7,316 nucleotides of DNA from Actinomycetota bacterium (GTDB lineage: Bacteria > Actinomycetota > Thermoleophilia > Gaiellales > Gaiellaceae): NCBI GenBank assembly GCA_005883245.1, contig VAXT01000073.1:1-7316 (forward strand), written 5' to 3'. This document shows positions 5,199 to 7,316 of this stretch, piece after piece. The notes beneath the pieces were generated by a model. It was given only the letters and a program-made list of their open reading frames with translations, was not told the origin of the DNA and searched no databases. Numbering within the stretch: the stretch's first letter is position 1; each line of letters starts with the position of its first letter. A program made the translations under genes and the position numbers.

Positions 5199-6493
5199 TG
5201 GCCAAGGTCGACGAGACCCTCCCGCCGCCCGAGTCGGACGTGCAAACGGAGCAGGCGGCTCGCCAGGCCGAGCTCGCAGTCCCGGCCGAGATCGCGGCTG
5301 ACTCCGTCGGCGTGTACTTCAGAACCTCGCTCGCCAGGATCAAGGCCGGCGAGAGCGGGATCCTGCCGGTCATCGCGGGACTGATCCTCGTCTCCATCCT
5401 GTTCGAGTCCCTCGACTCGAAGTTCCTGACCGCCGGCAACCTCGTCAACCTGCTCATCCAGGCTGCGGTCTTCAGCCTGCTGGCGATGGGCGAGGTCTTC
5501 GTCCTGCTGCTCGGGGAGATCGACCTCTCGGTCGGGTTCGTGGCCGGCCTCGGTGGTGTGATCATGGCCGATCTCGCGAGCCCGGCTCACGGGTGGCCGT
5601 GGTGGTCGTCGATCACCATGGCGCTCCTCGCCTGCGCCGGGATCGGGATTCTCCAGGGCACGATCATCACGAGGATCGGCCTGCCCTCGTTCGTCGTCAC
5701 GCTCGCGGGCCTCCTCTTCTGGGAGGGCGTGCTGCTGAAGATCCTCGGCAACGGCGGGACGATCCCGATCCAGGACGACACGATCAACAACATCGCGAGC
5801 GCCAACATCAGCCCGCTCGCGGGTTGGATCCTGATGCTGGTCCTTGTCGGGCTGTTCGGCGTGACGCTCTGGCGCCGCGACTCGAAGCGGCGGCGAGTCG
5901 GGCTGGTCGCGCCACCCCCCGCGGTCACGCTCCTGAGGATCGGCGGAGCGCTGGCCGGCGGGGTCGCGCTTGTCCTGCTCTGCAACCACGACCGCGGAAT
6001 CTTCGCGCCGATTCGCGGTGTGCCCTGGGTCGTGCTCCTCGTCGTCGGCGTGCTCGTCGTCTGGACGATCCTGCTCGGTCGCACGAGGCTCGGGCGCTAC
6101 CTGTATGCGATCGGCGGCAACGCGGAGGCAGCGCGCAGGGCAGGTGTGAGCCTCGCGACGATCCGGACGGCCGCGTTCATGCTGTGCAGCCTCACGGCCG
6201 GGATTGCGGGCATCGTGTACGCGTCGCGGCTCCGGTCGATCTCGACCTCGATCGACGGCGGCACGCTCGTCCTCTATGCGGTCGCGGCCGCGGTGATCGG
6301 CGGTACGAGCCTGTTCGGAGGGCGGGGGAAGGCGATCCACGGCGTGCTCGGCGGGATCGTGATCGCCGCCATCGACAACGGCATGGGCCTGAAGGGCTTC
6401 ACGGCTGCGTCGAAGTTCATGGTCACGGCGCTCGTCCTACTGGCCGCGGTGACGATCGACGCGCTGTCACGCCGCGGCCGCGTCGAGACCTGA
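5198..6493 (+). CDS. sugar ABC transporter permease, XylH/FrcC type (BPD_transp_2 family)
   Basis: This 431-residue inner-membrane protein would form the channel of the importer, probably as a homodimer with the ATPase above. The first 55 residues are hydrophilic and likely cytoplasmic, longer than in many homologues. Hydrophobic segments then begin near residue 55 and continue to about 421. Family hallmarks are GEIDLSVG (106-113), the cytoplasmic coupling stretch GRYLYAIGGNAEAARRAGV (299-317), AVIGGTSLFGGRG (365-377) and AIDNGMGLKG (391-400). The part GNGGTIPIQDDTINNI (184-199) recalls XylH. A basic loop WRRDSKRRR (225-233) separates two halves of membrane segments in the middle. The ATG overlaps the ATPase stop; GGAG at 5184-5187 serves as ribosome binding site with a slightly long spacing. 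It is the last gene of the operon in view. Confidence 0.95.
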   Translation: MAKVDETLPPPESDVQTEQAARQAELAVPAEIAADSVGVYFRTSLARIKAGESGILPVIAGLILVSILFESLDSKFLTAGNLVNLLIQAAVFSLLAMGEVFVLLLGEIDLSVGFVAGLGGVIMADLASPAHGWPWWSSITMALLACAGIGILQGTIITRIGLPSFVVTLAGLLFWEGVLLKILGNGGTIPIQDDTINNIASANISPLAGWILMLVLVGLFGVTLWRRDSKRRRVGLVAPPPAVTLLRIGGALAGGVALVLLCNHDRGIFAPIRGVPWVVLLVVGVLVVWTILLGRTRLGRYLYAIGGNAEAARRAGVSLATIRTAAFMLCSLTAGIAGIVYASRLRSISTSIDGGTLVLYAVAAAVIGGTSLFGGRGKAIHGVLGGIVIAAIDNGMGLKGFTAASKFMVTALVLLAAVTIDALSRRGRVET

Positions 6494-6537
6494 GGGCGCA
6501 TTTCGCCTTCGCTCAGCGGCCGCGAACCAGGAACCGT

Positions 6538-6553
6538 GAAGCCCGCCGGCTTC
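6538..6553 (+). terminator. weak hairpin downstream of the permease gene
   Basis: GAAGCC (6538-6543) and GGCTTC (6548-6553) pair perfectly around a CGCC loop, 45 bases after the permease stop. There is no T-run, and a 6-bp stem is common by chance at this GC content. It is the best candidate for a transcript end before the DGPF/YCII gene. Otherwise the 194-base spacer 6494-6687 shows only the palindrome at 6639-6652 and the ribosome binding site of the next gene. Confidence 0.22.
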
Positions 6554-6638
6554 CCGGTCAACCTCGTCGTCAGCCGCCGCTAGTCCACCGGCTCGGCTAC
6601 GGCGATGTCGAGAACGGACGGTCGGCTCCGTTCATCGG

Positions 6639-6652
6639 TTGACAAGTGCCAA
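6639..6652. promoter_or_regulatory. imperfect palindrome with TTGACA upstream of the DGPF/YCII gene
   Basis: TTGACA (6639-6644), AG and TGCCAA (6647-6652) form an inverted repeat of the form TTGnCA-AG-TGnCAA, 35 bases before the start codon. TTGACA is also a perfect -35 hexamer, but the sequence 16-18 bases further on is GC-only and offers no -10. A protein-binding site or an alternative-sigma promoter element is possible; neither is proven. Confidence 0.28.
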
Positions 6653-6687
6653 AGTTGGGCCGGACGGCCCCGAGCAGAGGAGGAGCA

Positions 6688-7128
6688 ATGGCCAGATACC
6701 TGCTGGCAGTCAATTTCGAGGGCGGCGTCGTCGACACGCCCATGGAGGAGTGGAAGCCCGAGGAGATCCAGGCGCACCTCGATTACTACCGGGCGCTCAC
6801 CCAGGAGCTCACGGAGAGCGGCGAGCTCGTGCAGTCCGAGATCCTGACCGGGCCGGACCTCGCCAAGATCGTGACCTCGGACGGCACGACGCCTGTGGTC
6901 ACCGACGGGCCGTTCCAGGAGTTCAAGGAATGGCTCGCCGGCTTCCAGGTCTTCGACGTCGAGTCCGAGGAGCGGGCGCTCGAGATCGCGGCGAGGCTCT
7001 CGGCCGTTCCCGGCCCCGACGGCGTGCCGACGCAACAGCCGATCCAGGTTCGGCGGGTGATGGACGAGCGCATCTCGGACGCCGACGGGATGCAGGAGTA
7101 CCTGGAGACCGCGGGCGGCGCGCGCTGA
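6688..7128 (+). CDS. DGPF/YCII-domain protein (PF03795-type), partner of an ECF sigma factor
   Basis: This 146-residue soluble protein has the layout of the YCII-related family: an N-terminal strand MARYLLAVNF, a helix with E/Q-rich AHLDYYRALTQELTESGEL, then TSDGTTPVVTDGPFQEFKEWLAGF. The diagnostic DGPF lies at residues 73-76, followed by helices and a C-terminal strand VRRVM. The family has a ferredoxin-like dimeric fold; the biochemical role of the ECF-linked members is not settled, although they are thought to affect the activity of the neighbouring sigma factor. The start at 6688 is chosen for AGGAGG at 6678-6683, 4 bases upstream; the in-frame ATG at 6646 has no such site and would add 14 residues unlike the family. 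The sigma-factor coding frame opens immediately after its stop. Confidence 0.9.
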   Translation: MARYLLAVNFEGGVVDTPMEEWKPEEIQAHLDYYRALTQELTESGELVQSEILTGPDLAKIVTSDGTTPVVTDGPFQEFKEWLAGFQVFDVESEERALEIAARLSAVPGPDGVPTQQPIQVRRVMDERISDADGMQEYLETAGGAR

Positions 7129-7142
7129 ACGTCGGATCACGT

Positions 7143-7316
7143 GTCGAGGGCCTGCTGCGCGAGCTGGCGCCGCAGGTTCTCGGCGCGCTCGTGCGCCGGT
7201 ACGGCGACTTCGGCCAAGCCGAGGACGCCGTCCAGGAAGCCCTGCTCGCCGCCGCGACGCGCTGGCCGCGTGACGGTTTGCCAGAGGAACCGCGGGCCTG
7301 GCTGATCCAGACCGCC
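7143..7316 (+). CDS. ECF-type RNA polymerase sigma factor, N-terminal part (runs off window)
   Basis: From 7143 the frame reads VEGLLRELAPQVLGALVRRYG, then DFGQAEDAVQEALLAAATRW and a PRAWLIQTA segment to the last base. This is the sigma-70 region 2 start of the SigJ-like/ECF42-type factors found beside DGPF/YCII proteins, whose full length is about 400 residues with a long C-terminal extension. The gene continues beyond 7316. The start is uncertain: the conserved N terminus begins at a GTC, and no ATG, GTG or TTG occurs in this frame from 7020 to 7143. The nearest unusual candidate is CTG at 7125-7127, overlapping the upstream TGA as CTGA. The first in-frame GTG (7191) would remove the first 16 conserved residues. 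Coordinates mark where homology-like sequence begins. Confidence 0.82.

Noticed and set aside
6495..6507. GGCG/CGCC mini-hairpin right after the permease stop
   Set aside because: A 4-bp stem without a T-run is expected by chance in this base composition.
6536..6583. 15-codon GTG-started ORF (MKPAGFPVNLVVSRR) after the permease
   Set aside because: AGGA lies only 3 bases before the GTG, and the ORF is in the permease frame after its stop, so it could be read-through noise. It is too short to support without expression or conservation.
1..7316. CRISPR array, tRNA/rRNA genes, insertion sequences, att sites or phage genes
   Set aside because: I saw no spaced repeats, no tRNA-like acceptor/T-arm pattern, no transposase or integrase motifs and no terminal inverted repeats with target duplications.

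Overview
The window is high-GC DNA, strongly GC-biased at third codon positions. Its gene content (SatP-type acetate permease, AMP-forming acetyl-CoA synthetase, XylF-type sugar ABC transporter with a single-domain ATPase, DGPF/YCII protein beside an ECF sigma factor, lipoproteins with Gram-positive style Ser/Thr linkers) fits a soil actinobacterium. A deep-branching group such as Thermoleophilia is my best guess, but that is inference from protein flavour and not a measurement.

Layout. 1-169: the probable last 20 codons of an upstream gene, then a leader with a small hairpin and a strong ribosome binding site. 170-2817: a two-gene acetate unit. satP (acetate uptake) is followed after 8 bases by acs (acetate activation), whose Shine-Dalgarno overlaps the satP stop codon. 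2818-3124: an intergenic block that is not empty. It holds a GC-rich hairpin, a 53-codon minus-strand ORF for a one-helix membrane protein with a Cys/His-rich tail, a plausible leaderless promoter for that ORF, and a tandem 7-bp repeat plus a 17-bp inverted repeat lying between the two divergent genes. 3125-6493: a three-gene sugar uptake operon on the plus strand, coding for a XylF-like lipoprotein, a single-cassette ATPase and a XylH/FrcC-like permease. A large hairpin separates the binding-protein gene from the ATPase gene, and the ATPase and permease genes overlap by one base (TGATG). 6494-6687: an intergenic spacer with a weak hairpin and an imperfect palindrome containing TTGACA. 6688-7316: a DGPF/YCII-domain protein followed by the 5' part of an ECF sigma factor gene that runs off the end, the partnership typical of the ECF42-type group.

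How they work together. The first unit imports acetate and converts it to acetyl-CoA. The second imports a pentose or related monosaccharide, xylose being best supported because the xylose-contacting residues known from E. coli XylF all have counterparts at matching spacing. No catabolic kinase or isomerase is in view. The third unit is probably regulatory.

I do not see a clear new multi-gene system. The points most worth a second look are: (i) acetyl-CoA synthetase has Leu where the acetate-pocket Trp is expected, with every other key residue conserved at a constant +4 offset from the Salmonella numbering; (ii) the small Cys-rich membrane protein on the minus strand; (iii) the operator-like repeats beside it; (iv) the sigma-factor gene with no ATG, GTG or TTG where its conserved N terminus begins.
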